Part shown: one piece after another, positions 12,217 to 25,714 of the stretch
How the letters are laid out: every line of letters begins with the position of its first letter
Position numbering within the stretch: position 1 is the stretch's first letter
Assembly: GCF_026210795.1 (NCBI RefSeq)
Contig: NC_089443.1
Coordinates: 2,976,001 to 3,040,000 of the forward strand
Origin: Rhizophagus irregularis
Lineage: Eukaryota > Glomeromycota > Glomeromycetes > Glomerales > Glomeraceae
DNA: 64,000 nucleotides
Direction of reading: 5' to 3'
Position numbers and translations under genes: made by a program
The notes under the pieces: model-generated
The model's input: only the letters and a program-made list of their open reading frames with translations
What the model was told of the DNA's origin: nothing
The model's database searches: none

Positions 12217-15200
12217 ATGGATTCATATCCTTCAATACCATCACAACAGCAACAGCAGCAACAGCATCAACAACAGCAACAAGCCGGATACAATAATAAT
12301 CCACTGAATCATGCTTTGTTGCAGCAGGCACCGACTCATCAATATAATTTTGGAACACATTCTATAAATACACGCGTTATGAATACTCAACAACAGCACA
12401 TGGCGATGGAAAGAAACTATGGGGCAATGGGTAACCCCAACTTACAGCAGATGCGAGGGCTAAATGGTGAAGGTGGAAATAATATGGCTAATCAATATAC
12501 ATTTCAAGGTCGTCAGTCTTTACAAACATCATCAGCTCATCCGATACCTCCAATTTCAGCTTTAGGAGGTCCGATTTATAATAATAATAATATGAATACT
12601 ACTAATATGTTAGGTTTTCCATCACAAAATAATATAAATGGCCTTGGATTGGAAGTGTTTCAACAACCAGTTATCAATCGTGCGTTAGGACAGACGGTCA
12701 GTCAACGACCAAACATTATGTTACTTCAGCAGCAGCAGCAGCAGCAGCAACAACAACAACAACAAATACAACAGCGTCAATATCAACAACAACATCATCA
12801 ACAGAATCAGCAGCAACAACAGTTAGCAGCTGCACGACAAAGGCAACGTATACAACAACAACAGCAACAAATGATGCAACAAATAAGACGTCCTATGACA
12901 AATCCTCCGCCTGCACAGAACCTTCATCAACGTTCTTCACATCAAAAACAAAGCGCTGAACCCGTTAAAAAGCCAGCATCGACTGTCGCTAAACCTTATG
13001 AGCCTGCGCCAGATCTTACAGATGTTCAAAAACAATATTTAGAACAATATGTTAGGAGAGATACGCTCTATCAAAAAGCTTTAGATCTTCAGCATAAAAG
13101 GCAAATGAATATTATAAGTGAAAAACGTAAAGAAATAACCCAGGCTGAACTAAGACACCAAACACGACAATCAACACTCCTGTTTGGTCCAGGTTATGAA
13201 GGTTACGGAAATGGCATTACTGGAACCAAATTTAGGATAGTTTATCCTCACGATAGGAAGAGACCTAAAAAGACTAAAGAATTTAAATTGTAAGCTTTTA
13301 TTCCTAATGTATATGTGTTAATATCATTATTATTTTTTTTTCTAATTACATTATAATTTATTTAGTTCTCTTCAGCAATTACGAGAAATAGCTGAAAAAG
13401 AAGATCTTTTAGTTCCAATAAGATTGGAAATTGATGGGGCGGATGGTTATAAATTACGAGATACTTTCACCTGGAATATAAATGGTATATTGTGATATTT
13501 TATACTAATTAGTTTATGAATATAATAATTATATGAATTATTAATATTTGTCTTATTCTATTTCATTTATGTAACAGAAACGCTTATTACTCCCGAGCAT
13601 TTTGCAGAAGTTCTCTGCGATGACTTACATTTCCCTGTAGCAACTTTTGTACCAGCAATTGTTAAACAAATACGCGAACAATTGCAAGGATATATCTCAC
13701 ATCCTTTATCTTCATTGGATCAATTTTCGACCTCCCCAATACTCCCTTCATTATCTAATCCTTCTGAAGATCCGGATATAAAGGAAGAGGCTGATAACGA
13801 AAATATATTAAGTAATTCTGAAGAGTCAAATATTCACGAAGAATTAAGAATTTTAATAAAGGTAAATATTCTTCTAAGATAGTATTATACGAACTAAATA
13901 AGTAATTGACGATATATTTTTTTTTACTACAGATTGATGTCACAATCGGCAACATCTCGTTAGTAGATCAGTTTGAATGGGATGTTAATTGTCAGAAAAA
14001 TGACCCAGAACTTTTTGCAGAAATTTTGACAGCAGAATTAGGTTTAGGAGGCGAATTCAGGTACTTCATTAATTTTTTTTTTTTTTGCTTACGATCTTAT
14101 TTATATGTATATTATAAATGTAAAAACATTTAAAACTCCAGAACTGCAATAGCACATTCTATTCGTGAACAAATTCAAATTTATGTTAAATCTTTAATAC
14201 TCGTGGGACATCCTTTTGATGGTTCTCCTATACAAGATGATGATTTACGACAAAGCCTTTTACCTCCTGTAACTAATATAATCCGAAAAGAGGATACAGT
14301 TGACCAACATACTCCAATTCTCGTAGAACTCACAGAAGCGGAGATTGATAAAATTGAAAAGGACCGGGAGAGAGATGCTAGGTTTAAAGACAATTTCTTT
14401 ATATCAACGATAAATCCGAATTATCTATAATTTACTTATTTATTTAATTTTTAATAATAGACGTAAACGCCGACAAACTCGTGGAAGGCGTGGCGTTATT
14501 TTGCCGGATAGAGAACCTCCTAAGACACACAGAACCTTACTCCATAGCACGACTATTATTCCTGATCCCACGGATGAAAGTGGTTTTATTACCTTAATTT
14601 CATCTGGGATGCCACCGGTCATGCGTAAGGCGAGCTCTATGGGGTATGACAATTATTCTGCTATTTCTGAAAAAGTTCCCACACCTGGTAAAGTTCGCGG
14701 ACGTGGACGTACAGCTGGGAGTGGCCTACGTAGTATTATAAGCGTAAACTCTCCAGATATTACCGATTTAAATAATACTGGAAGATCTGGCTCAGTTGGT
14801 CCGAGTTCACAAGGAAGAGAGTCGAGAGATAGTTTAAAAAAATCAAGTCGACGTGAGTCAGTTTCTGGATTATGACTTTTTAACTTGAAAAATAGCTGAA
14901 ATTATTTAATATTAAGAAATAACTTAATTTTTAATTCTTATTATTTAATTTACTGCAAACTTGCAGGTACGGGTAAAGAATCAGAAGAATGGCATTGTGA
15001 TGGTTGCGGATGTCCACAAACGGCGACACCGCTGTTACGTAAAGGGCCTAACGGAGATAAGGTATTGAATTTATATTAGCATTTTTGTTTATATTTTATT
15101 TAAATATTTAATTACTTTGTTCGTTATAATCTATTTAGACACTATGTAACGCGTGCGGTAAGTCCCTGGATACAATGAATAGTTGGAATCACCCAAAAGG

Positions 15201-16454
15201 TTTTACCGCATAACTTGGCCAGTTTTTGTCATTTTAATTTGTATGCATTCACACGTGTCAAAACTTTTCCTAATCGTCAGGCCTCTACTTTCAAAAGAAC
15301 AATACTCTACGACCAATTTCCCAAACTACGAATGAGGACGAGCTCGGTCTAATAAAGCAAGAAACCAACCAATCGATGGATAAACCACTTCAACCTTCAC
15401 AAGACAATCTTTCAACACCAAATCAACCGTTCGATTTTACAATCAATGATAAACAACCTAATACACTGAATGAACAAAATTTAGTTTCTAAGCAACAATT
15501 TGAAACAAGAGAAAATCAAAATTTAGCACATTCTCCAGGCAATGCTCTTAGTATTTTTGAATTTCTTATTACTGTATTAATGATAGCAAATGCTAATATA
15601 TGTTCCCATATTATTTCACGTTTATAAATTTACTGTCTACTATTGTACCAACCGCGTTTTACAGTAACTTCTGCTAAATCGCCTGTAACCACTCCTAACA
15701 CACCATCAAACAAATCTGTAATTTTTTTTTCATTTTAAATCTTATTTATGGGAAACTGTTGTTTCATTAAGTTTTTGAACTCCATATAAAAAAGATGCTA
15801 TTGCTTTCATAATTCGCTCAATATTTATGACGTTAATAGCCAACTTTATAATCATAGGTCTTTCCGGAATGGATAATTCAGCAACGTGAACAGTTGCAGC
15901 AGAAATATCCCCGTGATCGTTTCGAAATTGTTCAAAAATCTGAAAATTTCCGAATTAAATGTTCCGATTGCCCGGGTAGGCTATATCAACCTGGACCTGG
16001 ATTGTCATTGGAAAATTTTGAAATCCATTTAAAGAATAGAGATCACCGCTTCAATGTAGAAAAACGTCTAAACCCAGATTGGACTTCTCACGTGGCCGAA
16101 ACTAGTGGTTCTGTTATCGATAATGGTGGTACTATTCCAGGTACTATTGACGCTAGTGAATTTTCATCTCCCGTTTCAGGTACTGGTGATCCATTCACTA
16201 GTATTAATACCAATAATAGAACCATTGGCTTAGCTGAAGGACCTATCACTTCAAATACTCCAATGAGATCTGATTTTTCAAGATTACATTCATCAAGTTC
16301 ACAATCCTTGGAGATGCCAGGAACAGAAAGTGCGAGGTCTAGTAGAGGAGGTATGGAAATAACTAGCAGTATAAATGATGTTAATAGTCCAGGGTATGAG
16401 GTGGCTGCTGTAGAAGTCTTCATCGATAACAGTAATGGTATTCCTCACACCTAA
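12217..16454 (+). CDS. SNF5: SNF5/SMARCB1 homologue, SWI/SNF (or RSC) core subunit
   Basis: Eleven predicted exons: 12217-13289, 13366-13484, 13578-13861, 13933-14060, 14142-14381, 14461-14852, 14967-15061, 15139-15157, 15281-15550, 15665-15717 and 15858-16454, giving about 1089 residues. The N-terminal third is Gln/Asn-rich with long Gln runs. A basic segment GTKFRIVYPHDRKRPKK precedes the Snf5 domain (about residues 358-600), which has two repeats (VPIRLEIDG...DTFTWN and IKIDVTIGNISLVDQFEWD). A GATA-type zinc finger follows near 752-790 (C-x2-C-x20-C-x2-C, ending CNACGLYFQKNNTLRP), split by introns including a 19-base exon. The C-terminal exon holds a conserved block (VFPEWIIQQREQLQQKYP, then IKCSDCPGRLYQPGPG). 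Snf5 proteins are core scaffold subunits of nucleosome remodellers in the nucleus. Whether it serves SWI/SNF or RSC is not decidable here. The exact donor of exon 9 is the least certain junction. Confidence 0.9.
12241..12885 (+). repeat. CAG/CAA repeats encoding poly-Gln in SNF5
   Basis: Clusters of CAG and CAA codons at about 12241-12285, 12728-12770 and 12776-12870 encode long Gln runs. The mixture of CAG and CAA shows the tract is partly interrupted at DNA level, which tends to stabilise length. Gln-rich N-termini are usual in fungal Snf5. Confidence 0.85.
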
Positions 16455-17311
16455 AATAGAAGCTTTTTCCTCAAAATCAAAAGGTCCCTTATGAAATTGA
16501 TGCTTTCAAATTGGAACAAGCCACAAAGGTAATTGGATTATTTTTGTACCAACAAAAAAAAAAAAGATTATTTATTTAATTAGCTTTTATTTTTCCTTAC
16601 ATCAATTTCTTTGTATAAAAGTACAGTATATATATATTTTTATATCCCTTAATTTGTTATTAATACATTTCATTTTAAAAGATAAATTTTGTAAATTTAG
16701 ATTGTTAGTTTTTAATATATATTATTTCAAAAAATTTATTTATATAATTTGGTAATTAAAATAATCTTTATGATAAAAACATTTTAATATATATATTATA
16801 TATAATTTTTTTAATTTTAACTGGTACTGTAAATTTATAATACTAAATGTATAAATTCCAATATTAATTATTTTAACCAATATTATATAAGCAAAAAAAA
16901 TTGGTAAATTTTATAATAAAAAATTCTGATTATTAAATGATAAAATATAAAAAATACCTATTATAGAAATATTACATTATATATAAAAATCTTAAAATTT
17001 TAATATTTTTAATTTTTTTTTTGGTTTTTGCAAATTATTTAATGAGTATTTAATGTAACAAATAAATAATTTATTACAATATAATATATATGTAAATTTG
17101 TATTACTTATTAACATAAACTAATATTGTAAATAAATTAAAATTTACTTATAATAAATAAAATCTTTAAACTATATAAAATTAATTTTACTATAAATGCT
17201 AAATTTGAAACTTCTGAAATTTCTGAAATTTTATAATTTTCAAATTAATTAGCTAATTTTTATAAAAATAATTACATTTAACTAAAAGGACAATTCCTTT
17301 TCCTAATATTT

Positions 17312-17345
17312 ATTAGAATTAGAATTAGAATTAGAATTAGATTAA
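17312..17345 (+). repeat. TTAGAA microsatellite
   Basis: About five tandem copies of a TTAGAA-type hexamer, followed by degenerate TTAGATTAAA units. Confidence 0.8.
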
Positions 17346-19099
17346 AATTAGATTAAAGATTAGATTTATTTATTACAATCTATGATCTTTATTTTTGTTA
17401 ATTAATCTGGAAATTTTGAAATTTTTTGTTATTAAAAATCTTATTTATTATTCCTATAGAAGAAATTTCACCTTCAGTTAAAATTAAAAATTTTCAATTT
17501 TTATTTATAGAATTTATATTTTTTTATTTTTAAATAACTGCAAGATCACAATACATTTGATAGTTATTAAAGTTATAAAGAAAAGAAAATATAAATATGA
17601 TCCAATAATTCTAACATTATTAATAACCAAACCACTTATTATGTTAAAAAATACTTCATATATATACTGTCAAATAAGTTTAAATTCAATAGGTAAAATT
17701 CAGTTTGCCATTAATTTAACTCTATTTTAAAATATTTAGCTTTCTATTTTTTATATTTATTTAAAATTTTGCTAAATTTACTATACTATTGCTAAAAATT
17801 TCAGTTTTATTACCAATTTTTCAGTTTTGTTATTGACTAAACTATATACTATAGACTATAGTAATAATTTTTAATTTTAATTTTAATTATATAAAATTAT
17901 AATTTTATTATAAAAAAATATAAAATTATATTATATATTATCAATGTTTTTAAAAAATATTATATTTTAATATAAATTTATATATAATAATTTTATAAGC
18001 AATTATTAATAATTAAAAATCTATGGAAATCTATAAAAATCTATAAAAATATTATGGAATATTGAATTTTGACATTTTGTCTTTCAATTTTAAATTATGG
18101 CAAAAATATTTATTGCTTTTCATTAATGATAGCATAGAATAGATATGAACAACATTGATTGGATAGCAATATAATAAATTTATTATTTAATATATTTTTA
18201 CTATATTATATTTATTAATTAAATCTTACAATTTTAAACACTAAAAATTCTATAATACTATTTTATTTTATAAATTTATAAGTAAATAGTATCTAGCTAA
18301 AAAACTGAAACCTAAAAATAGAGAAAAGTTGGTTAAAATGAATTAATAAAAAGAATAAAAAGAACAAAAAAATAAAACAAAAAAGAAAAAAAAACATATT
18401 TTTATTAATTAATTCTTTTTATGAAAAGTAGACTAAAAATGCTTAAACATGTTGATGGTTTATTATATAGTATTATTTGATTTTTAATCAGCTTATTTTA
18501 AAGATATTCATAATTTTTTTAATTTTTCTTTTTCCAGTATTGCAATTTGTTATTTTAATCCTTTGCAGTTAATTTATAGAATTAGATAAGGTTTTGTAAT
18601 TTAACTGAAAAACTGGAACCTAGAAAGAAATAAAATTAAAATAAAGTAAAAATAAAAAAAAGAACAAAAAATAAGAATCCACCTAAAATTTTAAAGTGCT
18701 AAAGTTATTGAAGAAAGAGTTAAAATCTAAGAGAAAAGAAGAGTTGGTTAGAATGAAAAAACAAAAAGAAGGAAAAAAAAAACATATTTTTGAATCAAAA
18801 AGCCAAAATACTAAAAAATTGAAAATTTAAAAAGAAATGAAATTAGAATAAAGTAAAAATAAAAAAAAGAGAATGAAAAATAAGAACTCATTTGAAATTT
18901 CAAAATGCTAAAGTTGTCAAAAAGTTAAGAATGAAGTTAAAAAATGAAAAATTCTTTTTATTTAAAATTCTTTTCAAAATTTTTATTTTTTGTTTTTTCT
19001 CTTATTAACCATTTTTTTTTATTTTAAAAAAAACACTTTTTTTCTTTTCTCTTTTTGCATCATTAGTTGTTCCTCTTATTTAAAAAAAAATATATTTTT

Positions 19100-19680
19100 T
19101 TTCTCATCAACTATTCAAAAAATTATTATTTTTTTTCTTCTTACTTTTGTTTAAAAAAATTATTTTATTTCATTTTTCTCTAACAAATAAAAAACGAAAA
19201 AAAATTCATTTCAGTAAAACCTGACCAAAATAAAAACTATATGCAAATTATTATTGCATTTACAGTATTTGTAGCATCATTTGAGGGTTTTTTAGCCTGC
19301 TAATGAAATGCACCATTTTAAGACTTCTATATGATAGACTGCATTATAAAGGTAGGGTATATACATAGTAAAAGTGTTGTACTCTTATTATATATTTTTT
19401 TTCGTATTATTCAAAAAGTTATTATTTTTTCTTAGCACTTTTGTTTAAAAAATTATTTTATTTGTTTTTATACAGCAAAATAAAAAAATGAAAAAAAATT
19501 CATTTGTGAAAACTGGCCAAAATAAAAACTATATCATTATTATACAATCTTCTGTATTTGAGAGATCATTTGAGGGTTTTTTAGCCTGCTAATGAAATGC
19601 ACCATTTTAAGAAAACTTACATATGATAGCGCATTATAAAGGTAGGGTATATACGTAGTAAAAGTGTTATCTTCTTCTTA
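19100..19680 (+). repeat. Direct duplication with a period near 289 bases
   Basis: Two neighbouring copies of one unit. The best preserved part, TTTGAGGGTTTTTTAGCCTG then CTAATGAAATGCACC, starts at 19279 and again at 19568. The GGTAGGGTATATAC block recurs at the same spacing, as do flanking poly-A/T blocks. The copies differ at several positions, so the duplication is not recent. No coding content. Confidence 0.75.
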
Positions 19681-19812
19681 TATAATACTTAAGATCTTGT
19701 GATATTGGAAGATAGTAGTAATATATCATTGGTTATAAGTAGTTGGATGAGAGTAGGGTTGGTAAAGTCAGTCTTAATCCAGACTTAATTCTAGGACCTA
19801 TAAATCTTATTA

Positions 19813-20005
19813 CCGTAAAGTTCTAATTATAAGCATTCCCTGAATATAAACACTCCCAGATTTTTATATTATCTGAAAGTATAAAGCATCCTTAACTAAC
19901 ACTATGATAATTTTAGCCAATAATACAATATACAAATATATAAATTTATCCAAATATAAGCACCCCTATAATAAAAAAAGGTTGCTTATATTCAGAACTT
20001 TATGG
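19813..20005. mobile_element. Small MITE with TA target duplication
   Basis: The inverted ends read CCGTAAAGTTCTAATTATAA on the left and, from the other strand, CCATAAAGTTCTGAATATAA on the right, each bordered by TA. This fits a Tc1/mariner-type MITE of 193 bases. A second, weaker inverted pair (AGACTTAATTCTAGGAC and its partner near 20040-20070) lies outside it and may mark an older host element. Confidence 0.6.
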
Positions 20006-20340
20006 TATATGGATCTGAAGACTAGATTCACATTATGAGTCCTAGTAGTTCAGACTTAATTTAAAATCTAATTCAAACCTAATTTGAAAATTTTATTTAT
20101 TTTTTTAATAAAATTATAGCTTATATTTACTCATTAATTATTATATAAATTACAAATAAGTATATTTTTACTATTAATCATTTATTTATTATACCAATCA
20201 TATGTATATATCTATCTATTAAATACAAATAATAATGAAATAATACTAAAATTTCAAAAGGACAACTCTTTCTAACGATCACCATGTCCATTTTTTTTGC
20301 AGAAAAATAATTTTATTTTTTATTAAAATAACGCTTAAAT

Positions 20341-21124
20341 ATGGAATACTTGAAGAAATACACTAATGTTATTGACCTTAAACAGGTCACTGAACGTAAC
20401 GTTAATGGAAAGAGCTTTCTGGAAATACTAAGTATTGCCTTTCAAAAGGTAGAACTCACCAGACTAACCACTATTCAAGAATATGTAGAGCATATTTTAC
20501 TGACTGAAGAATACAACAATACTGAAACTTTTATTAAATGAGCAACCAGTCTTAAGGAATTTGATATGAAAAATGAAGTTCAACTCACTTACTTGTTGTT
20601 TACTTTTGCCGCTGTTGCCAACAAGTATGAAGTCTCTTTGAAGAATTACATAAACAAAATAATCCAAGAACAAGTGGCGCAGTTTGAGTCAACAGAATTA
20701 GCCAATAATACGCCAGTATCAACACAAGTACAGCAGATGGATATGGAAACTTTGAAAACGTTAAACACCAATTAATGGATGTGGAACATAACGATCAAAA
20801 CACTGAACACCAATCAAAAGACATGATACCTGAATCTTCAACAAAGAACTCTAAAAAGAGTTCCACAAAATTGAACACCAAAGCCATACCCTATACTCCT
20901 AAAGGAAAAGGTCATACAGTTACATTTGCAGAAATAGTCTCCAGAAATTTAGATGTAGGCAGCAACCATGATACTTCTCCAACTCCTTCCAGTAATAGGC
21001 TAAAAATGAACGTGACCAAGCGTATAGTGTCTGATAGTAAGGCTCAACCAGTTAAGAAGAAACAACAACGCGCTTTTCCAAAAGAAATACAATCAGTAAT
21101 GACCAGATATGATCCAGTACTTAA
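20341..21124 (+). pseudogene. LINE ORF1-like protein, 5' part
   Basis: Starts MEYLKKYTNVIDLKQVTERN. After a single TGA at 20539-20541 it continues in the same frame with LTYLLFTFAAVANKYEVSLK, then shifts frame near 20770 into a Lys/Ser/Thr-rich segment ending TRYDPVLK at the MULE insertion point. The downstream sequence after the MULE resumes with DNVQKITLYDIPSTW in the same frame, which confirms the insertion site. Confidence 0.65.
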
Positions 21125-24100
21125 GCAAAAATTACCTTCTTGACCCTCCTCGTATTACTTTCTTGACCCGATCAAAATATGCATGATTATGTATGACAAA
21201 AATATTTTTTTCTTGACCTGAAATGTGATAAAAAATTATGTGATAAGTAGCACAGTATTAGTGATAACTGCGTTACATAAATAATACGTGTTACATTTTA
21301 TTATATAATGCAACTCTTGACTTTTTCTTTTTATACAATACAATGAATAATAGCAACTTTGAAAATTTTATTGAATATAATACTGCTGAAAATTCTGTTA
21401 ATATTCCATTTAGTCAGACTGCAGAATATTATCTAAAAAATCATCCTTTGCTTAAAAATATTTGTTTAAAAAGTCAAAGTTGAAAGAAAACTCCTGAATT
21501 AGTTAAAGAAGGAATTATCACAATTGAACGTGTTGAAGGAGCTGTTGATTTTATTGAATGGCGAATAAAGACTGGTCAAACAAAATCAACTAACCAGATT
21601 GATGATATAGTTAAATTAACAGAAAAGGGAGAGGAACTAGTTAAACAAATTGAAGCAGGAGTAAAAAAAGATAAACTATGCTGGTTTTGGGTAATATATT
21701 GTGCTGAGATGGTAATTCTTGTCAATATGAATGTGGTGGAATTGGTAAATACATAGAAGGTTGTCAAAATGAAGCATTACCAAATAATCTAAAAAACTAT
21801 AATGATATGTATTTGTGCAAAGTACGCATCATTTCAGAAGTATATTTATCTAAAATTGATCATCCATGTCCTCTTAAAATAAAAGTTTTAAATAGCCATT
21901 TACCATCCAATATTCTTACAACACATACACTACAAATTAACCGGTTGAGTTTAACTAGGCAAGTACGTGATAATATTATAATAAACTGTAGAGCAGACCA
22001 TAAAATAACAAAAATATTAAAGCAAAAATGTTGGCTCCTTACAATGGTGCTAACGAAGAAGATTTGCGAGAAGCATTACATAATCAAAAGGAATTATGTG
22101 AGGATAAAAAATTGTATAGGTTTTTGGTGCATGATGATAGACGAACTAAAGAAAATGCAGGACTATAGACAATCTTACACTATTTAGTTAATAAAATACT
22201 TAAACCAAAGGGAAATGTTCTTTATTATCAACAATCCAATTTATCATCATCAGAAACGAGTTCAGAACGTTTTTATTAATTAACATTATCAAATCAATTA
22301 TGGTTAAAAAATGCTCAAAGGTATAGAAAATACTGTATTGAAGTTGATAGCAAGTATGACTTAAATAGTGATCGCGCACCAGTACTTGCAGTTGTAGCCA
22401 AAAATGATGCTAAATTTGGTACACCATTAGTATTTAGTAAGAAAAAAAATTGAAATTTTACTTTAAATTTGTGGATAATTTATTTATGTATTTATTTAGG
22501 ATTATCTAATAAAGAAAATAACTGGATAACTAGTATTACGTTGAAATCATTGAAAAATAATATACCATACAATGATTCAAATTGTGAACATAAATGATAT
22601 TATGAAGATTTGCCAAATGAAAAAGGTTTTTAAAGGATTACAGAATGCGCCAAAAATCACAATTGGATTCTGTTGGTAATGATAGATAAACATTAAGTCA
22701 TTAACCAACTAAAATAGCCACTGAAAATGTGTTAGACCACACAATTTTGTGTTGATTTTATATCATGCAGACATTCGGTGAAAACCTGAATAATTGGAAA
22801 GTACCATGGCCATTAAGGTATACACGTTTTTATTCTAAGAATTTATGTTATAATTTATTTATATTTATAAATTTTATTTTTATAGATACCCAATAGCATT
22901 GGCATTTAAAATAGTTGGTAGAAGTAGATCTATAGAGTTAGCTAAAGAATTAGGACCATTATATTCAGAATTTATTAATTTGCTGGATATTACACAGGAA
23001 TTAAAAAACAAATTAGTTAAAGATCTCTATAACAATTGGATTTGTAATAAATGGATTTTAAGTTTTATAGATGCTGGAAGAATTCTTGAAAATCCAAGTA
23101 TAATGCATATTATGACAACAAATAATTACACGGAAAGACTAAATCGTACAATTGAGTCTCAATATAGTGGTACAAGAACAGTTGTCAATTTTATTGAACG
23201 ATTGTATGGCATTCAATTACTTCGAGAAAATTTAACAGATAAATGCAGCAATTTAAGGTTTGAAGCTGGACTTGCAACAATATTTGATATGCAAACAATT
23301 GAACAGGTATTGTCATTACTACATTTTATATTTATTTATTTATTTATTATAAAAATAGTTCTTTTTTTAATAGGAATCACAAGCTATGCATATCGCATCA
23401 GATAAATTGCGCAGAATAAATCATGGAAGATTATTATTTCTGTTGGATTACGTTAAATGCACTGATATTGATGATTATTTTTATGTAAAAAAGGGAAATA
23501 ATCCATTTGCATTAGAATCTTCATATAACAATGAATTAATTCGGCTGGATAAGGATAATTTAAACTTGCTTATTCCGTTGCATAACAAGCTAATGGAATA
23601 GCACTTAAACAAGATCCTGGATTATTTGGAACATTATGAATATTATTTAATCAATATAAAAACAGGAGAATGTACATGTTTTGATTATGTATGGAATGGT
23701 CCATTCAGAGATGTCTGCAAACACTGTCATGCAGCGTCAATTTTTAAAGAATCAATTGGAGTTTCAGATCTATTATTGTTTAAGCAAGAAGTTAAAAAGG
23801 AGTTAGTACAATATTTTAAAAATAAGCAAAGAGTATTACCCACAGAATCAAAAAATCTAGTGATATATAATGGTGATGTTGAAGCTGCATATTCAGAAAT
23901 AATTGATTTATATAAAACTCATGGTAGTATTTTAAAAAGAATTTAAGCTTAGTAGTTCTAATAAATTAATCTAGCTAATTTTATTTAGGTATATCGATAT
24001 TTAAATCATACTCCCGACCAAATGAGAATAATAAAGATCCGTTCCAGCCTGTAGAACTTGATTATCATAAAGGTAATAATGGGGCACCTCCGAAATCATC

Positions 24101-24955
24101 AGCAAAACCAAGAAAACCAAATAGGATTCTTAAAACTACTGAACGAAATATTCCACCTTCTGAACAAACAAGAAGCACAAAAAGAATTAGAAAAAAATAT
24201 TAGGGATGCAAAGGTATTATAAATTTATTAAAGTAATTAATTACAAATACGGTTCTTTCTAATAATACTTAATTTAGGAAAACATTAAAAATATCAAAAA
24301 TCCATATAAACCTTTAACTGTATTACCCCTTCAAGACACTCAATCAACAATCATGCAATCTTATTCGCGAAATGACTATATTCAGCCTTTACTATCTGTT
24401 TTACAATCAATACAAACTTCCATTGATTTTTCTTATATATTATCTCCTACAAATTTACCAATTTCATTTCCTAGTACCGTACCGTACTATTCAAATTTTA
24501 CGGTACCATCAAACAATTGTCCACCTGATCAAAATCCATATTCTCTTTCACCTACATATCTTTTTAATTCTAGCTCATTTGCTACATCTCATAATAGTAG
24601 TATAATTGCGTCCGCCATCCAGTACTTTGAATTTCTCAAGTTCTGATAATAGACAAGAAGAAAATAGACTTTACTATTATATTTAAAGAATATTAAAGCC
24701 TTTAAATGTTTTATAAAATTAATAAAGTCTGTTAAATAAGTTTTTTCCAATATACAACAAAAATAAAAAAAATAAAAAAAAAATTTTTTAAAATATCGGA
24801 AATGTCTATTAATTATCACTAATACTGTGCTACTTATCACATAATTTTTTATCACATTTCAGGTCAAGAAAAAAATATTTTTGTCATACATAATCATGCA
24901 TATTTTGACCGGGTCAAGAAAGTAACATGAGAAGGGTCAAGAAGGTAATTTTTGC
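21125..24955 (+). mobile_element. Mutator-like (MULE) DNA transposon, 3.8 kb
   Basis: The terminal inverted repeats begin GCAAAAATTACCTTCTTGAC and extend about 130 bases at each end with repeated TCTTGACC motifs. A perfect 9-bp target duplication, AGTACTTAA, flanks it at 21116-21124 and 24956-24964; 9 bp is typical of Mutator elements. The inside encodes transposase pieces and a SWIM zinc finger. It inserted into the ORF of the LINE-type element. Confidence 0.88.
21343..24230 (+). pseudogene. MULE transposase with SWIM zinc finger, degraded
   Basis: Plus-strand coding pieces include 21343-21750 (N-terminal, EGIITIERVEGAVDFIEWRI), 22890-23308 (RYPIALAFKIVGRSRSIELA to FIDAGR and NNYTERLNRTIESQYSGT, the MULE core C-terminal half), 23374-23600 and 23602-23946. 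The last has CTCFDYVWNGPFRDVCKHCH, a CxC-xn-CxH SWIM finger. A basic tail is readable near 24050-24200. Stops interrupt it, for example at 21481 and 23599, and an intron is plausible near 23308-23374. The copy is probably inactive. Confidence 0.7.
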
Positions 24956-24964
24956 AGTACTTAA

Positions 24965-25714
24965 GGATAACGTTCAGAAAATTACTTTATACGATATTCC
25001 CTCCACATGGGTTCAACTCGATATTCTTTAGCATCTAGAGAAATGGGATCATGTGATTACTTTCAAGACTAAATGTCAGAAGAAATATTTAACGGTTACC
25101 GTTTCAATTAATTTCAACGAATAGGCAATGAACCTATAGAATCAAGAAGTCTGAATCGCTCTTTTAGGAGAACTTCCTATCTGATGGTACCCTGCTAACT
25201 GGAATCTTCAACAAAGAAAGGAAAGAGAATAATTTCAGGCTGTAGTGATGGACTTAATTGGAACTGTTACTACTTCAATGCTCTATCCCTCAGATATTTT
25301 CCAATCACCCATATATCCCATTTGGGATGCAAAGCTTTCAAGGTGATTCAAGAGAAAAGTACTCGCAAGTTCATCATGTATTATGAAAATTGGGCAGATT
25401 TGGATAAAATCACTAATACCAAGTTGAACTTGCAAGAATATGAAGGTGTTTGGATTAGGTATTTCTCTCCTCAACTATCTAAAGGTCGTAATCAATCACC
25501 AAGAAGTGGCCGTACTCAGAAGCAGAACCAAGACTTGGCTAACAAGATTGGACCAAATACTATAAATAACAAGAATAAGGAGGGCAAATCTAACAGAAAA
25601 AAACAAAATTCTTCTACTTTAAAGAATTTGAAGAAAGGTTTAAATGGTAGCGAAACTGGAAAACTTACATTGTTAGCAGAAATCAGGTCACTACTAAGAA
25701 GGCTTGAGAACTGA
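24965..25714 (+). pseudogene. LINE ORF1-like protein, 3' part
   Basis: Continues the 5' part with KITLYDIPSTWVQLDI, is broken by several stops between 25020 and 25320, then is open at 25322-25714: GCKAFKVIQEKSTRKF, then a Lys/Asn/Ser-rich linker and LLAEIRSLLRRLEN before the stop. The folded segment resembles the RNA-binding half of ORF1 proteins. Followed by a 3' UTR ending in the element's A-rich tail. Confidence 0.6.

Larger units (their letters stand above)
16455..19812. other. Extremely AT-rich non-coding tract
   Basis: About 3.3 kb made almost only of A and T with long homopurine or homopyrimidine stretches and no usable ORF. It contains a short TTAGAA-type hexamer array near 17312-17345, strand-asymmetric A/G-rich blocks around 18300-18960, T-rich blocks around 18960-19150, and the 289-base direct duplication listed separately. 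No transposon ends were recognised in 16455-19000. Confidence 0.6.

Noticed and set aside
14181-14652. Two minus-strand ORFs of 70 residues each
   Set aside because: They are antisense shadows of SNF5 exons 5 and 6.
16088-16423. Minus-strand ORF with hydrophobic stretches
   Set aside because: Antisense to the C-terminal exon of SNF5; its composition follows from the Ser/Thr-rich sense strand.
17312-17345. TTAGAA array as a possible telomeric repeat
   Set aside because: The usual fungal telomere unit is TTAGGG; only about five units occur, in the interior of an AT-rich tract.
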